From Massilia phyllostachyos (GTDB lineage Bacteria; Pseudomonadota; Gammaproteobacteria; Burkholderiales; Burkholderiaceae_D): a stretch of DNA of 64,000 nucleotides. The notes beneath the pieces were generated by a model. It was not told where the DNA came from. It did no database searches and saw only the letters and a list, made by a program, of their open reading frames with translations. The DNA is taken from contig NZ_JAJNOC010000005.1 of NCBI RefSeq assembly GCF_021044825.1, forward strand, positions 1 through 64,000, given 5' to 3'. The translations under genes and the position numbers were made by a program. Shown here piece after piece: positions 40,966-49,495 of this stretch. Position 1 is the first letter of the stretch, and the number at the start of each line of letters is the position of its first letter.

Positions 40966-41544
40966 TCAGAAGCTGGAGCCGGGCAGTTCCAGGAAGGCCA
41001 GCTCTTCCGGCGAGGAAGCGCGGCCCAGGATGGCGTTCCGGTGCGGGAAGCGCCCGAAGCGCGCGATCACGCCGCGGTGGCGGTGCGCGTAGTCGAGCGC
41101 CTCGTTGAAGCCCTCGTGTTCCTGCGCCAGCGCGGTGAACAGGGTCACGGCCTGTTCCTGCATGCGCGCGTCCTCGGCGTGCTCGAAGGGCATGTAGACG
41201 AACTGGCGCTCCACCGGGTTCAAGGACAGGTGGGCGCCGGAATCGACCAGCTGGCGCGCCGCGCCCAGCGCCAGCGCATCGCCGCCGAAGGATTCCGGCT
41301 GGTTGCGGAAGGCGTTGCGGGTGAACTGGTCCAGCACCAGCAGGCGCGCCAGGGTGCCGCGCGGGCCGATCTCGTCCCACTCGCGCAGGCCGCCGGCCAT
41401 GGCCTGGTGGATCAGGGCGCCGAAGCGCTCGCGGATCTGCGCGTCGAAGGCATCGTCCTTCTTGAACCATTCGATGCGCTGCTTACCGTGGCCTTCGCTG
41501 CCCTCCGGCAGGAACCAGAAATCGAGTACGTCTTGTGCTTGCAT
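40966..41544 (-). CDS. DUF924 family protein
   Basis: A 192-residue soluble protein with the family features DVLDFWF at the start, LLVLDQFTRNAFR in the middle and FGRFPHRNAILGR near the end. The fold is TPR-like; function unknown. It is coupled to the DUF2520 gene downstream. The DUF924 family is widespread in Proteobacteria next to unrelated metabolic genes. Confidence 0.9.
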   Translation of the reverse strand: MQAQDVLDFWFLPEGSEGHGKQRIEWFKKDDAFDAQIRERFGALIHQAMAGGLREWDEIGPRGTLARLLVLDQFTRNAFRNQPESFGGDALALGAARQLVDSGAHLSLNPVERQFVYMPFEHAEDARMQEQAVTLFTALAQEHEGFNEALDYAHRHRGVIARFGRFPHRNAILGRASSPEELAFLELPGSSF

Positions 41545-41577
41545 GGGTCGATCCCGTTTTGAAAAGCGTTGTTGTTC

Positions 41578-42330
41578 TTAGTTGCGTGCGTGGGACAGCT
41601 GGAAGGCTTCCAGTCCCTCGAAAGCGGCCAGTTCGTCGGCCAGTTCGGACAGCGGCGCCCCGCTCTTCCTGGACAGCGCCAGCGCCACGAAGCGCCATTC
41701 CTGGCGCCCTTCGTCGCTGCTGATGGTGAGCGAGCTGCCGGCGATCTCGTAGCCGCGCTCGAGCGCCGCGGCGCGCAGCACGTCCTCGCGCGGCATCACC
41801 TGCGGCTTGAAACGCATCCGCACCGCCACCGCGTGGCGCGACGGCAGGAAGGATTCCAACCGGTTCAGGTAGATCATGATCATCCCCGAAAAGAAGGCCA
41901 GTCCCATCGCCGCCAGATAGAAGCCGACGCCGACCAGGATGCCGATCGCGGACGAGGCCCAGATCGAGGCGGCCGTGGTGAGACCGCTGATGTTGAAGCC
42001 TTCGCGCATGATGACGCCGGCGCCAAGGAAGCCGATGCCGGTCACCACGCCCTGGATGATGCGGGTTGGGTCGACCGGCGCCAGCACGCCGCCATGGCCG
42101 CCGTACCAGAAGTCCGGATAGCCGGCCAGGATCGTCAGCGCCGCCGAGGCCATGCACACCAGCCCGTAGGTACGCATGCCGGCCGCACGCCCGTGGTAGG
42201 CACGCTCGTAGCCGACCAAGAGGCCCAGCGCCAGCGCGCCGGCCAGGTGCGCCAGGATCAGCGCATTCGCGTAGATCCCGCGCTCGGACCAGTAGGCCGC
42301 GATCAGGTCGGCCGGCAGTGCGTGGTTCAT
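41578..42330 (-). CDS. MgtC/SapB family membrane protein
   Basis: A 250-residue protein with about five hydrophobic segments in the N-terminal domain. It has the MgtC signatures LLVGYERAYHGRAAGMRTYGLV (quoted in part: GYERAYHGRAAGMRT) and GIGFLGAGVIMREG, then LTTAASIW. A cytosolic C-terminal ACT-like domain of about 80 residues follows. Family members modulate membrane ATP synthase or potential during Mg limitation; the role here is inferred. Its ATG overlaps the stop of the preceding 88-residue gene (ATGA). Confidence 0.9.
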   Translation of the reverse strand: MNHALPADLIAAYWSERGIYANALILAHLAGALALGLLVGYERAYHGRAAGMRTYGLVCMASAALTILAGYPDFWYGGHGGVLAPVDPTRIIQGVVTGIGFLGAGVIMREGFNISGLTTAASIWASSAIGILVGVGFYLAAMGLAFFSGMIMIYLNRLESFLPSRHAVAVRMRFKPQVMPREDVLRAAALERGYEIAGSSLTISSDEGRQEWRFVALALSRKSGAPLSELADELAAFEGLEAFQLSHARN

Positions 42331-42593
42331 ACGCCGGGCTTCTTGCGCACCAGCTGCTTCTCGAACTCGACGTCGTTCTTGCTGATGCGCTTGACCTCCT
42401 GCGGACCGAGGCCGTTCACGAAGGCCACGAAATCATCCAGCTCGAGCGGCGCGTTCAGCGCCGGCGCGCCGGGCGACTCGGCAAGGAAGAACAGGCCGTC
42501 GCCGGTGCGCGCCATCGAATAGCCGGCATTGCCGGTGCGGCGCTTGAGGCGGTCGACCGCGGCGCTGGCGCGGGTGGAACGGGAGCTGGCCAT
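42327..42593 (-). CDS. Conserved hypothetical protein, 88 aa
   Basis: A small basic-to-acidic soluble protein (SRSTRASAAVDRLKRRTGNAG at the start, in part). No family recognised. It is clearly part of the pepP-hyp-mgtC transcript: its start is one base after the pepP stop, and its stop overlaps the mgtC start. Confidence 0.8.
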   Translation of the reverse strand: MASSRSTRASAAVDRLKRRTGNAGYSMARTGDGLFFLAESPGAPALNAPLELDDFVAFVNGLGPQEVKRISKNDVEFEKQLVRKKPGV

Positions 42594-42594
42594 A

Positions 42595-44412
42595 TCAGAT
42601 CGCCTCCGTGCGCTTGAAGAGCCAGTCGCGCGCCGCGCCTTCCACCAGCGGTTCGAGGCGCGCGCGCACGGTGGCGTGGTAGGCGTTCAGCCACGCGATT
42701 TCGTCCTCGCGCAGCAGCTCGCGCACCAGGGGACGGGTATCGATCGGGCACAGGGTCAGCGTCTCGAAGCCCAGGTACTCGCCGAACTCGGTCGTGTCCA
42801 CTAACTGGTTGTACACCAGGTTCTCGATGCGGATGCCCCAGCGTCCCGGGCGGTAGATGCCCGGCTCGATCGAGGTGATCATGCCCGGCTCCATCGCCGT
42901 GTGCGGCTCCGGCGGCACGGCGGGAGAAATCGTCTGCGGGCCTTCGTGCACGTTCAGGAAGTAGCCGACGCCGTGGCCGGTGCCGTGGCCGTAGTCGATG
43001 CCGGCGGCCCAGATCGGAGCGCGCGCGATCGCGTCCAGCAGCGGCGCGCGGGTGCCGCGCGGGAAGCGGGTGGCGGAGAGGTTGATCATCCCTTTCAGCA
43101 CCAGGGTGTAGTCGCGCCGCTGCGCTTCCGACGGCGTGCCGACCGGGATCACGCGCGTGATGTCGGTGGTGCCGCCCAGGTACTGGCCGCCCGAGTCGAT
43201 CAGCAGCAGGCCGTCGCCTTCGATGGTGGCACACGTCTCTTGCGCGGCGCGGTAGTGCATGATCGCGCCGTTGGCATTGAAGCCGGCGATGGTCGAGAAG
43301 CTCGGGCTGATGAAGTCCGGACGGCGCGCACGTGCGGCCGTGATGTGGGTGTCGATCGCCACTTCGTCCAATGGCGCGCGGCCTGGATTGGCCAGCTCGG
43401 CTTCCAGCCACGCGAAGAATGCGCACAGCGCCGCGCCGTCCTGTTCCATCGCGGCGCGCACGTTGACGGCTTCGCTCTCGAGCTTCTTCGACTTGGCGAA
43501 GGTGGTCGGGTTGATCGCCTCGACCACGTTGACGCCCTGCGCGACCGCGGCGCGCATGCCGGCGGTGACGCGGCGCGGGTCGAGCAGCAGGGTCGCGCCG
43601 TCCGGCAGCGCACTCAGGGCGGTGGCGGCGTTGGCATATGGCGCCAGGTGCACGCCGTCCGCTTCCAGGCGCGCGCCCACGTCCGCCGGCACCTTGCCTT
43701 CGCCGACGAACAGGGTCGCATCGGCGCGGCCCAGCAGCGCATGCGCCAGGAACACCGGGTTGAAGCTGACGTCGGCGCCGCGCAGGTTGAAGAGATAAGC
43801 GATGTCGTCCAGGGTCGAAATGAAATGGTAGCCGGCGCCATGCTGCTCCATCGCGGCGCGGGTGGCGGCCAGCTTGTCGGCGCGGCTGCTGGTCGCATAC
43901 GGCGGCAGGTGTTCGAACACGGCGTCGCCCGGCAGCGCGGGGCGCTCGCGCCAGACTTCGTCGAGCAGGTCGACATCGAGGCGCAGGCGGATGTTCTTCG
44001 CCGCCAGCGCATCCTGCAGCAGGCGCGCGCCGGCCAGGCCCAGCACGCGCGCATCGACCGCCACGGTCTGGCCGGCGGACAGGTTCGCCGCCAGCCATTC
44101 CACGTGCAGCTGGCTGGCCGCGCCCGGGATCTTCATCAGCGCGATCTCGCTGCCCGCCAGCTCGGTCTCGGCCTGGGTCCAGTAGCGGCCATCGGTCCAG
44201 ACGCCCGCGAAGTTCGCGGTGGCGATGAAGGTGCCGACCGAGCCGGTGAAATCGGACAGCCATTCGCGTCCCTTCCAGTGGCCGGGCAGGTATTCCGACA
44301 GGTGCGGGTCGCTCGACGGCACGATGTAGGCGTCGATGCCGGCGCCCGCCATGGCGGCGCGGAGCGTGGCGAGCCGCTGGCTGCGGGCTTGTTCGAATTC
44401 TGGGGAGGACAT
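42595..44412 (-). CDS. pepP: Aminopeptidase P (Xaa-Pro aminopeptidase), M24 family
   Basis: A 605-residue three-domain metallopeptidase of the long (mammalian APP1-like) type. Two creatinase-like N-terminal domains are followed by the pita-bread catalytic domain with the ligand motifs LLLIDSGGQYLGGTTDITR, GHGTGHGVG and SIEPGIY. All five expected metal-binding residues appear present. It removes N-terminal residues preceding proline. ATG 44412 (MSSPEF) is preferred over 44442, which adds a short AT-rich extension. It is the first gene of a three-gene unit. Confidence 0.93.
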   Translation of the reverse strand: MSSPEFEQARSQRLATLRAAMAGAGIDAYIVPSSDPHLSEYLPGHWKGREWLSDFTGSVGTFIATANFAGVWTDGRYWTQAETELAGSEIALMKIPGAASQLHVEWLAANLSAGQTVAVDARVLGLAGARLLQDALAAKNIRLRLDVDLLDEVWRERPALPGDAVFEHLPPYATSSRADKLAATRAAMEQHGAGYHFISTLDDIAYLFNLRGADVSFNPVFLAHALLGRADATLFVGEGKVPADVGARLEADGVHLAPYANAATALSALPDGATLLLDPRRVTAGMRAAVAQGVNVVEAINPTTFAKSKKLESEAVNVRAAMEQDGAALCAFFAWLEAELANPGRAPLDEVAIDTHITAARARRPDFISPSFSTIAGFNANGAIMHYRAAQETCATIEGDGLLLIDSGGQYLGGTTDITRVIPVGTPSEAQRRDYTLVLKGMINLSATRFPRGTRAPLLDAIARAPIWAAGIDYGHGTGHGVGYFLNVHEGPQTISPAVPPEPHTAMEPGMITSIEPGIYRPGRWGIRIENLVYNQLVDTTEFGEYLGFETLTLCPIDTRPLVRELLREDEIAWLNAYHATVRARLEPLVEGAARDWLFKRTEAI

Positions 44413-44538
44413 GGCGTGGTGTTCCGTTGTTTTGCAAGCCACATATGATACGCCGCAATGCCGCGACGTGGCGCGTCGGCATATTGCGCCAGGACATCAT
44501 CCGCTACAATGTCCCAAAGAAAAAACGAGGAGACCAGC

Positions 44539-44886
44539 ATGGATTTCGAAGCGGCCAAGGACGTGTGCCGCAGCCTGCCCGGCTGCACCGAAGATACCAA
44601 GTGGGACAACGACACCGTGTTCTCGGTGGGCGGCAAGATGTTCGCCATCACCAACAAGGAGGCGCCGGCGCTGGGCTTCAGCTTCAAGGTCGACGACGAG
44701 CGCTTCCTGGAGCTCACCGACCGTCCCGGCATCATTCCGGCGCCCTACCTGGCGCGCGCCAAATGGGTGTACGTGAACGGCGAGGCGCAGCTCGACGACG
44801 CCGAGCTGGCCGCCCTGCTGCGCCGCTCCCATGAGCTGGTATTCGCCAAGCTCACCCGCAAGCTGCAACGCGAGATCGCGGATTGA
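44539..44886 (+). CDS. MmcQ/YjbR family protein
   Basis: A 115-residue protein of the YjbR (CyaY-like) family: AAKDVCRSLPGCTED, W.NDTVFSVGGKMFAI and the RPGIIPAPYLARAKWV stretch. Described as DNA-binding in some members; function unclear. ATG 44539 follows GAGGAGA at the right distance; upstream in-frame starts overlap the pepP promoter area. It lies 91 bases before hpt. Confidence 0.88.
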   Translation: MDFEAAKDVCRSLPGCTEDTKWDNDTVFSVGGKMFAITNKEAPALGFSFKVDDERFLELTDRPGIIPAPYLARAKWVYVNGEAQLDDAELAALLRRSHELVFAKLTRKLQREIAD

Positions 44887-44977
44887 TTCGCGCAGGTTGA
44901 TTCCAAGCGGAACACCCCTGTGCCCGTGCCAGGCGCATAATCGCCTGCGATTCCTTCAGACCTGAACCAAAGTGACC

Positions 44978-45601
44978 ATGCAAGACTACCACCACGACCG
45001 CGCCCGCGCCCTGCTGGCCAACGCCACCCAGATCGTCACCCCCGAAGAAGTGCAGGCCGCCGTCCAGCGCGTCGCCGAGCAGCTCAACACCCGCTTCGGC
45101 GCCGAGAAATCCTTCCCGCTGGTGCTGGGCGTGATGGGCGGCGCCGTCGTCTTCACCGGCAACCTGCTGCCCCAGCTCGACTTCCCGCTCGAATTCGACT
45201 ACATCCACGTCAGCCGCTACGGCGACGCCGACCGCGGCGGCCAGATCGTGTGGAAGGTCATCCCGCGCCAGGACGTCACCGGCCGCATCATCGTGGTGGT
45301 CGACGACATCCTCGACGAAGGCGAGACCCTGGCCCACGTGAAGCAGCGCCTGCTCGACATGGGCGCGGCCGAAGTCGTGATCGCGGTGTTCGCGGACAAG
45401 GATCTGAAGCGCGCCAAGCCGATCAAGGCGGACCTGGTCGGGCTCACCTTGCCGAACGAGTTCGTGGTGGGCTTCGGGATGGATGTGTACAACTACTGGC
45501 GCAATCTGCCGGGGCTATGGTCGATCAGCCAGGCCGATTTGAGCGCGGCCGAGCCGCCGCCGGCGTTCCCGGTTCCAGACGCGAAGCGCCTGGACGAATG
45601 A
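44978..45601 (+). CDS. hpt: Hypoxanthine-guanine phosphoribosyltransferase
   Basis: A 207-residue purine salvage enzyme. The PRPP-binding motif IIVVVDDILDEGETL is near 100-114, with MGGAVVFTGNLL early and the C-terminal GFGMDVYNYWRNLPG. It converts hypoxanthine and guanine to IMP and GMP. ATG 44978 is chosen; a GTG six bases upstream is an alternative. A CATAAT -10 candidate lies at 44936-44941. A REPIN begins 6 bases after the stop. Confidence 0.93.
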   Translation: MQDYHHDRARALLANATQIVTPEEVQAAVQRVAEQLNTRFGAEKSFPLVLGVMGGAVVFTGNLLPQLDFPLEFDYIHVSRYGDADRGGQIVWKVIPRQDVTGRIIVVVDDILDEGETLAHVKQRLLDMGAAEVVIAVFADKDLKRAKPIKADLVGLTLPNEFVVGFGMDVYNYWRNLPGLWSISQADLSAAEPPPAFPVPDAKRLDE

Positions 45602-45606
45602 TGTTC

Positions 45607-45705
45607 GTAGGTGGGCGGTCCTCCGCCCACGCGTTCAACTCCCGGATGCGCAGTAGCGGCTCACAAGAAATTTGAACGCGCGGACGGGAGACGCGTCCAC
45701 CCTAC
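45607..45705. repeat. REPIN: two inverted REP units with GTAG feet
   Basis: The left unit starts GTAG (45607) and forms GTGGGCGG/CCGCCCAC before GCGTTCAAC. The right unit is inverted: TTGAACGCGCGG to CCACCCTAC (45672-45705). The GTAG foot plus an imperfect palindrome is the textbook REP layout. The right-hand GTAG (CTAC on plus) contains the TAG stop of the nitronate monooxygenase gene. Confidence 0.88.
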
Positions 45706-46652
45706 AAAAGACGGGCACGGGCCGCGGTGTACTCCGCCTTCAGACGTTCGACCATCTCCGCCACCGTCGGCACGTCGTCCATCAAACCCACGCCCTGCCC
45801 CGCGCCCCAGATGTCGCGCCAGGCCTTGGCGCTGCCCGACCCGAAACTCATCTTGCTCTTGTCCGATTCCGGCAGGTTGTCCGGATCCAGCCCCGCCGCG
45901 ACGATCGACTTCTTGAGGTAGTTGCCGTGCACGCCGGTGAACAGGTTGGTGTACACCACGTCCGCCGCGCTCGAATCGACGATGGCGTCGCGGTAGGCGT
46001 CGCTGACGTTCGATTCCCTGGTCGCCAGCCAGCGCGAGCCGATGTAGGCGAAGTCGGCGCCCATGGCCTGGGCGGCCAGGATGGCGTCGCCGGTCGCGAT
46101 CGCTCCGGACAGCGCGATCGGGCCCTTGAAGAACTTGCGCACCTCGCCCACCAGCGCGAACGGCGACAGCGCGCCCGCATGGCCGCCGGCGCCGGCCGCC
46201 ACCAGGATCAGGCCATCGACGCCCGCCTCCAATGCCTTTTCCGCGTGGCGGATCGAGACCACGTCGTGCAGCACGATGCCGCCATAGGCGTGCACCGCGT
46301 CCAGCATCTCCTTCGGCGGCGCGCGCAGCGAGGAGATGATGATCGGCACCTGGTGCTTCACGCAGACCTCGACGTCGTGCGCCAGGCGGTCGTTCGACTG
46401 GTGCACGATCTGGTTCACCGCGATCGGCCCGACCTTCTTGCCCGGATTGGCGGCTGCGTAGTCGGCCAGTTCGGCCTGCAGGTCGGTCAGCCAGGTGTCG
46501 AGCAGCTCGGCCGGGCGCGCGTTCAGGGCCGGGAAGGAACCGACGATGCCGGCCTTGCACTGGGCCGCGACCAGGGCGGGACCGCTGGCGATGAACATCG
46601 GCGAAGCGATGACGGGAAGGGTCAGGTCTTGCAACACGGGTGGCAGCGTCAT
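45702..46652 (-). CDS. Nitronate monooxygenase
   Basis: A 316-residue FMN-dependent TIM-barrel enzyme of the NMO/2-nitropropane dioxygenase family: PVIASPMFIASGP at the start, AGAGGHAG (FMN site) and GAIATGDAILAAQAMGADFAYIGSRWLAT (in part: GAIATGD, GADFAYIGSRW). It oxidises alkyl nitronates such as propionate 3-nitronate, probably for detoxification. Its stop codon TAG is formed by the terminal GTAG of the adjacent REPIN, so the repeat insertion set the gene's end. Confidence 0.92.
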   Translation of the reverse strand: MTLPPVLQDLTLPVIASPMFIASGPALVAAQCKAGIVGSFPALNARPAELLDTWLTDLQAELADYAAANPGKKVGPIAVNQIVHQSNDRLAHDVEVCVKHQVPIIISSLRAPPKEMLDAVHAYGGIVLHDVVSIRHAEKALEAGVDGLILVAAGAGGHAGALSPFALVGEVRKFFKGPIALSGAIATGDAILAAQAMGADFAYIGSRWLATRESNVSDAYRDAIVDSSAADVVYTNLFTGVHGNYLKKSIVAAGLDPDNLPESDKSKMSFGSGSAKAWRDIWGAGQGVGLMDDVPTVAEMVERLKAEYTAARARLL

Positions 46653-46737
46653 GGAAGGCTCTCGGGTTGTCGGTTGGTCAAATGGGCTCCGGCCATTATA
46701 GCCCTGAAAAAAGAACGATCGTGCTAGATTTTCCCCT

Positions 46738-47649
46738 CTAAATGTCGATCAGTTGCCCTTCCTCGACACGGGCGGCGCCGGCGCGCACCAGGGCGGCGCC
46801 GGCCCACTGCGCCAGCTCCCCGGCGCTCCGGCCCAGATAGTGAGTACGCACTCGCTCGACCAGCGGGATCGACCCCAGCAACTCCGGCAAGGCCTCCAGC
46901 GCCAGCGCGCGCCGCTCCAGCAGCAGGAACTTGAGCAGCACCTTGACCGCATTCTCGGCATTGCGCACCGGGTCGCCGCTCAGGTAAGCGAGCCGCCCGC
47001 GCGCCCGCGTCAATGCGCCGGCCACGTCGTCGAACAGCGGGCCATGGCCGGGAATCACGATGCGCGCGTCGAGCGTGGCGATCAGGTCCAGCGTCGCGCC
47101 GACCTCCGCGAAACCCGGCTCGCCCGCCAGCTCCGGAAAGATCACGCCGAAGCCGTTTTCCCACAGCGCGTCGCCCGACATCAGCACACCCTCGTCGGCG
47201 CAGAACAGCAGCAGCGCATGCGGGTCGTGGCCGGGCGCCGCCAGTACCTGCCAGCGCAGGCCGCCCAGCTCCAGCACGTCGCCCGGCGCCAGCGTGGCGT
47301 CGAAGGTAAAGCGCGCGCACTGCTGGCCGGTGGCGCGGTAGCTGAGCGCCTCCTCGTCCCAGGCCGCGACCTTGTCGGCTTCCAGCACGGGAATCGCGGT
47401 ATGGCAGCCGTAGCTCGCCTGCAGCAGCGCGTTGCCGCCGCAGTGGTCGGAATGCAGGTGGGTGTTGAGCAGGCGGTCCAGCGGGCGGCCCTGCAGGGCA
47501 TGGCGCAGCAGCGCCAGCGTCTGCGGCGCATGCGTCAGGTAGCCGCTGTCGACCAGCGCCGTGTCATGCGGCCCGGTGAACAGCACATTGTTGGACGACA
47601 GCCAGCCGCGCTCGAAGACCTGCATGGAAGCGGGCAGCCGGGTCGTCAT
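46738..47649 (-). CDS. MBL-fold metallohydrolase
   Basis: A 303-residue metallo-beta-lactamase-fold protein with the dimetal motif H64-L-H66-S-D68-H69, further HDPHALL (His), GDALWE (Asp) and IPGHGP (His). Length and motifs suggest a hydrolase related to glyoxalase II or lactonases with an extra C-terminal helical domain, but no substrate can be named. It begins one base after the DUF1289 gene stop, so it belongs to a HAD-UbiA/DUF1289/MBL transcript. Confidence 0.88.
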   Translation of the reverse strand: MTTRLPASMQVFERGWLSSNNVLFTGPHDTALVDSGYLTHAPQTLALLRHALQGRPLDRLLNTHLHSDHCGGNALLQASYGCHTAIPVLEADKVAAWDEEALSYRATGQQCARFTFDATLAPGDVLELGGLRWQVLAAPGHDPHALLLFCADEGVLMSGDALWENGFGVIFPELAGEPGFAEVGATLDLIATLDARIVIPGHGPLFDDVAGALTRARGRLAYLSGDPVRNAENAVKVLLKFLLLERRALALEALPELLGSIPLVERVRTHYLGRSAGELAQWAGAALVRAGAARVEEGQLIDI

Positions 47650-47650
47650 C

Positions 47651-47845
47651 TCAGCCCCAGTCGATCTCGGCTTCGCGGCGGCGGATCTCGGCCCACACGG
47701 CGCGCTTGTAGTCGTCGCCGGACTTGCTCCAGGCGATGATCTCCTCGATGGTGCGCATGCAACCCTGGCACAGGCCGGTCTCGGGGACCATCCGGCAGAC
47801 GTTGATGCAGGGCGAGGGAACGGGGGTTTGCTCTTCGGGATTCAT
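47651..47845 (-). CDS. DUF1289 family cysteine protein
   Basis: A 64-residue protein with the family pattern CINVCRM.....LCQGCMRT (four Cys) and a Trp-rich end. Probably binds a metal or iron-sulfur cluster; function unknown. It is tightly packed between the HAD-UbiA gene (7 bases) and the MBL gene (1 base). Confidence 0.92.
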   Translation of the reverse strand: MNPEEQTPVPSPCINVCRMVPETGLCQGCMRTIEEIIAWSKSGDDYKRAVWAEIRRREAEIDWG

Positions 47846-47852
47846 GAACGGT

Positions 47853-49322
47853 TCAGGTAACGGGGAGGCCGAAAAAATAGGCGCACAGGGCGACGCCGAC
47901 CATGGCCACGACGACCGCGCGGCTGCCGCGGTCCTTCAGCGCATACAGTACCGGATCGTCGTCCATCTCGCCGCGCGCGGTCTTGATCCACAGGCGCCCC
48001 AGCCAGTAGATCATCAGGGCCACCAGGCCCCACAGCAGGTCCGGGCTGGCGTAGCGCTCGCGCGTCTCGGGCGCATTGATGAAGAGGCCGAGCACCACCA
48101 CTGCGCACAGGGCCGAGGCCAGGCCCATCGGCCACAGCACCGCCAGGTCGACCACGCGGTAGTCGCGCCCGTGCGCGCTGGCCTGGCCGCGCGCCTGCAG
48201 CAGCTGCAGCTCGGCGCAGCGCTTCACCAGCGCCAGGCTGAGGAAGAGGAACAGCGAGAAGGCCAGCAGCCAGGAGCTGGTGTGGATGCCGACCGCCACC
48301 GAACCGGTGACGATGCGCATCGTGTACAGGAGCGAGAGCACCAAGACGTCGACCAGTACCCGCTCCTTGAGGAACCAGGAATAGGCCGTGGTCAGCACCA
48401 CGTAGGCCAGCAGCATGGCGGCGAAGGCCGGTTTTACCACGAAGGCGAGCGCAAAGCTTAGTCCCAGCAACAGCACGGCCGCCGCCACGCCCGAGGTCAC
48501 CGGCAGCACGCCGCTGGCGAAGGGACGCAGGCGCTTGCGCGGGTGCCTGCGGTCGTTGCCGAGGTCCCACAGGTCGTTCGCGATATAGGTGCTCGAGGCC
48601 GCGACCGAAAAACACAAAAAGGCGAGCGCCATGGTGGCCAGGTCGGCGGGCAGGAAGGAAAACGCGGTGAGCAGGGGCACGAACAGCAGCAGGTTCTTGG
48701 CCCACTGGTGCATGCGCAGCGCCTTGCGCCACACCGCCGGGCCGGCAGCCGGCCGCGCGAATTCGCGTTCGACCGGATGGCGTGCGCGCACGCTGCGCGC
48801 CACGCTATCCGAGGCCCCCACCAGCACGGCGGCCTGCGCCCCTTCCCACACCGGCAGGTCGGCCGCGCTGTCGCCGGCGTAGGCGAAGGCCGGTCCGACT
48901 TCGGCGCGGATCGCCGCCAGCTTGTTCGCGCCCTTCAGGTTGCGCGTGTCGTCGGTGGCCAGCACGCGGTCGAACAGCTGCAAGTGGCCGGCTACGCCCT
49001 CGGCGATCGAACGGTGCGCGGCGGTGGCCAGCACCAGCTCGCGTCCGCCGGCGCGCTCCTGGCGCAGCCAGTCGAGCAGGTCGTCGCGCCAGGGCAGCTC
49101 TTCCGGGTCGATGCCGACGCGGCGCGCGATCTCGCTCTTCATGACTTCGCGTCCGCGCAACAGCCAGAACGGCAGCTTGCACAGGGCGAGCGGCCGGCGC
49201 TTGGCCAGCAGCAGCACGGATTCGACCAGGGTGTCGGTCGGCGTCAGGGTGCCGTCGAGGTCGACCACCAGCGGCAGGGTGGTCGAGGACGGGGCGCGCA
49301 TGGCCTGTTGGAAGTCCGGCAT
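47853..49322 (-). CDS. HAD-UbiA fusion: predicted decaprenyl-phosphate phosphoribosyltransferase-like enzyme
   Basis: A fused membrane protein of 489 residues. The N-terminal HAD phosphatase domain (about 15-210) has VVDLDGTLTPTD, the ATAAH second motif and YAGDSAADLPVW. The C-terminal UbiA prenyltransferase (about 215-489, eight or nine hydrophobic segments) has NDLWDLGNDRRHPRKRLRPFASG, quoted here as NDLWDLGND and HPRKRLRPFASG. This pattern matches DPPR synthases (Rv3806c-like), which move 5-phosphoribose to polyprenyl phosphate. In that pathway a phosphatase then removes the 5-phosphate, and the HAD half would supply exactly that. The start at 49322 is preferred, with a GATAAT -10 near 49369; earlier in-frame ATGs exist at 49367 and 49451. 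Confidence 0.82.
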   Translation of the reverse strand: MPDFQQAMRAPSSTTLPLVVDLDGTLTPTDTLVESVLLLAKRRPLALCKLPFWLLRGREVMKSEIARRVGIDPEELPWRDDLLDWLRQERAGGRELVLATAAHRSIAEGVAGHLQLFDRVLATDDTRNLKGANKLAAIRAEVGPAFAYAGDSAADLPVWEGAQAAVLVGASDSVARSVRARHPVEREFARPAAGPAVWRKALRMHQWAKNLLLFVPLLTAFSFLPADLATMALAFLCFSVAASSTYIANDLWDLGNDRRHPRKRLRPFASGVLPVTSGVAAAVLLLGLSFALAFVVKPAFAAMLLAYVVLTTAYSWFLKERVLVDVLVLSLLYTMRIVTGSVAVGIHTSSWLLAFSLFLFLSLALVKRCAELQLLQARGQASAHGRDYRVVDLAVLWPMGLASALCAVVVLGLFINAPETRERYASPDLLWGLVALMIYWLGRLWIKTARGEMDDDPVLYALKDRGSRAVVVAMVGVALCAYFFGLPVT

Positions 49323-49412
49323 GGAGAACTCGGCGTCGGTCGGGTTGAGGAAAACACAAGCCAGCATTATCGCCGATCGGCGCGGCCCGGCGCGGATTCG
49401 GTTGGATTCCGC

Positions 49413-49440
49413 TTGACCTGCTGAATGGAGAGCGTACACT
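49413..49440 (+). promoter_or_regulatory. Sigma70 promoter of the RHH regulator
   Basis: TTGACC (49413-49418, 5 of 6) and TACACT (49435-49440, 4 of 6) with a 16-base spacer. Expected start near 49447, inside the palindrome that follows. Confidence 0.7.
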
Positions 49441-49445
49441 CCATG

Positions 49446-49465
49446 CACCATCCACGTGGATGGTG
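49446..49465. promoter_or_regulatory. Perfect 20-bp palindromic operator
   Basis: CACCATCCAC/GTGGATGGTG lies directly over the expected transcription start of the RHH gene, with the -10 ending 5 bases before it. It is a strong candidate for the autoregulatory operator of the RHH protein encoded next. Confidence 0.65.
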
Positions 49466-49495
49466 AAAGCGTGGCGTAAGGAAGTGGACGGCATC

